NCBI RefSeq assembly: GCF_004295795.1
Contig: NZ_SEBR01000007.1
Coordinates: 62,001 to 126,000, forward strand
Source: Flavobacterium sp.
GTDB taxonomy: Bacteria; Bacteroidota; Bacteroidia; Flavobacteriales; Flavobacteriaceae
Length of the DNA: 64,000 nt
Reading direction: 5' to 3'
Both the position numbers and the translations under genes were made by a program. The notes under the pieces were generated by a model that was not told the DNA's origin, did not search any database, and worked only from the letters and a program-made list of their open reading frames with translations. Positions 62,038 to 64,000 of the stretch are shown here, one piece after another. How positions within the stretch are numbered: position 1 is the first letter of the stretch; the number at the start of each line of letters is the position of its first letter.

Positions 62038-63507
62038 ATGTTCAGACATTTTTTCATGCTCGAAACCAAGGCTTTTTTCAGATCGGCCGCTTTGGGAGCG
62101 AATCTGGCCATCAAGATAATCTTGGGAATCGTCGCTACTTTTTATGCCGGAATGTTCTGCATGCTTGGTTTTGCGATGTATCCGATTCTGAACGACCAAG
62201 GTATCAATCCGCTTGAGACCGTAAACAAATACCTGATTTTCTACGTTTTCTTCGATTTGTTCATAAGATTTTTCATGCAGAAAATGCCGGTTGTTAACAT
62301 CAAACCGCTGTTGATTTTGCCCATCAAGCGAAATGTCGTCGTGCATTTTGCCATCGGAAAAAGCGTGATCTCGTTTTTCAATGTGATCCATTTGTTTTGG
62401 CTGATTCCGTTCACGATCGCTTTGTTGGTCAACGGACATTCGCCTTTGAACGTGCTTTTGTGGCATTTTTCGATCGTCGCTATTTTGTTGGCCGACAATT
62501 TCATCAACCTTTTGATCAATAATAAGGATGCGGTTTTTTATCCGGTTGTCGCCGTGGTCATCCTGGCTGCGGCAAGTTGGTATTACGGTTGGTTCGACAT
62601 CACCGCTTACACAAGCATCGTTTTCAATGGATTTTACCAAACGCCGATAGTATTTCTCGCAGCGTTGGTTTTCCTGGCCGCACTCTATTATTTCGTGTTC
62701 CGATATTACAGAAACCGACTTTATCTCGACACGGGACTCGCCCTTAAAAAAACAATCGCCAAAACCGAAGATTTCACGTGGCTCGACCAATTTGGCGAAA
62801 TGGGAACTTTCCTGAAGAACGACATCAGACTTTTGAAAAGGAACAAACGCTCTCGAACCACGGTCCTGATGAGTTGCCTTTTCATTTTCTACGGATTGTT
62901 GTTTTTCACCAACGCCATCGAAGTTTACAGTGGTCCGTTTTGGCAAGTCTTCGCCGGAATTTTCGTCACCGGAGGATTTCTGTTCACCTTTGGACAATTC
63001 GTGCCAAGCTGGGATAGCGCTTATTATCCGCTAATGATGAGCCAAAATATCAAATACCGAGAATATCTCGCTTCGAAATGGTGGCTTATGGTGATCGCAA
63101 CGGTAGTTTCTTCGATCATTGCCTCGTTCTATCTTGTTTTCGGACTGCAGGTTTATCTCGTGATTTTGGCCGCGGCGGTTTACAACATCGGAGTGAATTC
63201 GCACTTGGTTTTGCTTGGAGGCGCATTCGTGAAAACGCCGATCGATCTTACTTCGGGAAAACGCGCTTTCGGTGACAAGCAAGCTTTCAATGTAAAGACG
63301 CTTTTGATCACGATCCCGAAATTGGCCGTTCCGCCTTTGCTTTACGGTTTGGGTTATTACACGGTCGGTCCGGAATTGGGTTATGCTTTGGTCGCTGGCG
63401 CAGGCGTTATCGGGTTCGCTTTCCGCAATAAGGTTTTCTCGCTGATCGAGCGCATCTACAAATCTGAAAAATACAAGACGATCGCCGCTTACAAAAGCAA
63501 CAACTAA
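62038..63507 (+). CDS. ABC transporter permease, DUF5687-like
   Basis: 489 residues, about 10-12 hydrophobic segments, no ATPase motifs. Typical flavobacterial permease that I recall as DUF5687: starts MFRHFFMLETKAFFRSAALG. An amphipathic, positively charged region after each hydrophobic pair (LLKRNKRSRTT) suggests cytoplasmic loops. Followed after 19 bases by an ABC ATPase, its obvious partner. Substrate unknown. Confidence 0.8.
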   Translation: MFRHFFMLETKAFFRSAALGANLAIKIILGIVATFYAGMFCMLGFAMYPILNDQGINPLETVNKYLIFYVFFDLFIRFFMQKMPVVNIKPLLILPIKRNVVVHFAIGKSVISFFNVIHLFWLIPFTIALLVNGHSPLNVLLWHFSIVAILLADNFINLLINNKDAVFYPVVAVVILAAASWYYGWFDITAYTSIVFNGFYQTPIVFLAALVFLAALYYFVFRYYRNRLYLDTGLALKKTIAKTEDFTWLDQFGEMGTFLKNDIRLLKRNKRSRTTVLMSCLFIFYGLLFFTNAIEVYSGPFWQVFAGIFVTGGFLFTFGQFVPSWDSAYYPLMMSQNIKYREYLASKWWLMVIATVVSSIIASFYLVFGLQVYLVILAAAVYNIGVNSHLVLLGGAFVKTPIDLTSGKRAFGDKQAFNVKTLLITIPKLAVPPLLYGLGYYTVGPELGYALVAGAGVIGFAFRNKVFSLIERIYKSEKYKTIAAYKSNN

Positions 63508-63526
63508 TCATCAAAAAAGCAACGAC

Positions 63527-64000
63527 ATGATCAAAGTCACAGAACTTTCCAAACAATATAACGGCGTTTCCGTTCTCAACATCACTGATTTAAAGATTCC
63601 GGCGGGTGAGAGTTTTGGCCTCGTAGGAAACAACGGCGCCGGAAAAACGACATTTTTCAGTCTGTTGCTCGACCTTATCGAACCTACGACGGGACAAGTT
63701 TTGAGCAAAAATATCGCGGTAAATGCCAGCGAAGCATGGAAACCTCATACGTCGGCATTTCTCGACGAAAGTTTCCTTATCGGATATTTGACAGCCGAAG
63801 AATATTTCTATTTCATTGGCGATCTGAGAAAACAGAACAAAGCCGATGTCGATGCGCTTTTGGCCAGACACGAGGAATTTTTCAACGGCGAAATTCTCAA
63901 CAGCAAGAAATATTTGCGAGATCTGTCCAAAGGAAACATGAAAAAAGTCGGGATCATCGCCACTTTGATCGGAAAACCCGAAGTGATCATTCTCGACGAA
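63527..64000 (+). CDS. ABC transporter ATP-binding protein, C-terminus missing
   Basis: First 158 codons, cut by the window end. Walker A GNNGAGKTT (34-42), an ABC signature variant DLSKGNMKKVGI, and Walker B at the very end (VIILDE). Partner of the upstream permease, 19 bases away. The family usually is 200-300 residues, so the D-loop and H-loop lie beyond. Confidence 0.9.
   Translation, partial: MIKVTELSKQYNGVSVLNITDLKIPAGESFGLVGNNGAGKTTFFSLLLDLIEPTTGQVLSKNIAVNASEAWKPHTSAFLDESFLIGYLTAEEYFYFIGDLRKQNKADVDALLARHEEFFNGEILNSKKYLRDLSKGNMKKVGIIATLIGKPEVIILDE

Noticed and set aside
62023..62997. 324-codon minus-strand frame opposite the ABC permease
   Set aside because: Low-complexity charged translation, antisense to a clear polytopic protein.

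Overview
The window looks like a chromosomal segment of a Bacteroidota bacterium of the family Flavobacteriaceae, close to Flavobacterium. The support is: C-terminal type IX secretion (T9SS) sorting domains on two giant surface proteins; -7 promoter boxes of the Bacteroidota form TAnnTTTG upstream of many genes, without Shine-Dalgarno sequences; a eukaryote-type GlnRS; small membrane proteins I recognise as flavobacterial (DUF6341-like, DUF6427-like, DUF5687-like, DUF4254); and lipoproteins with an early Cys. There is one tRNA (Cys). I see no rRNA, CRISPR array, insertion sequence, integrase or prophage.

Layout. 1-6.7 kb is mostly minus strand and housekeeping: glnS (cut by the window edge), tRNA-Cys, a lipoprotein with a LysE-type exporter, and rnr with a DUF2807 protein; folB is divergent. 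6.8-14.6 kb is mostly plus strand: a DUF2007 protein, rpiB, tex, a membrane-anchored M23 peptidase, an SdpI-like protein and a GH3-family enzyme, with tatA opposite. It holds two gene-poor stretches. One (7.06-7.75 kb) has three copies of an 11-mer resembling a DnaA box. The other (13.7-14.6 kb) has a 424-bp-period duplication that copied the end of the GH3 gene.

14.6-51.3 kb is dominated by surface polysaccharide synthesis. It begins with a nucleosidase-like protein, a Wzz-like two-TM protein and rmlA-rmlC-rmlD (rmlB is not in the window). Two minus-strand giants follow (2500 and 1114 aa; lamin-tail + CotH kinase + T9SS domain, one with 16 tandem Ig-like repeats). A plus-strand block at 31.0-37.6 kb reads like a variant of the Arn lipid-modification pathway: ArnC-like GT2, formyltransferase, polytopic protein, WecE-like aminotransferase, GT39/ArnT-like transferase, lipoprotein. 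The main capsule/O-antigen block (37.7-46.8 kb) encodes a flippase, acyltransferase, two polymerase/ligase-like proteins, two glycosyltransferases, UDP-glucuronate decarboxylase and the initiating phosphosugar transferase. An opposing four-gene operon (46.8-51.3 kb) carries a CapK/PaaK-like ligase, a secreted protein, wecB and a glycosyltransferase.

51.4-64 kb returns to housekeeping and conserved flavobacterial genes: purD, DUF6341, DUF6427, a frameshifted lipoprotein, an ADP-ribosylglycohydrolase, upp, DUF4254 with a GT9 heptosyltransferase-like protein and a cupin-GNAT fusion, a repeat-rich secreted protein, a PaaE-like ferredoxin reductase, and an ABC exporter (permease plus an ATPase cut by the window end).

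How the parts may work together (inference): the polysaccharide genes supply an undecaprenyl-linked glycan that could be the outer-membrane anchor to which T9SS sorting attaches cargo such as the two giants encoded inside the locus. The 31-37 kb module would add a 4-amino or 4-formamido sugar to a lipid or glycan acceptor.
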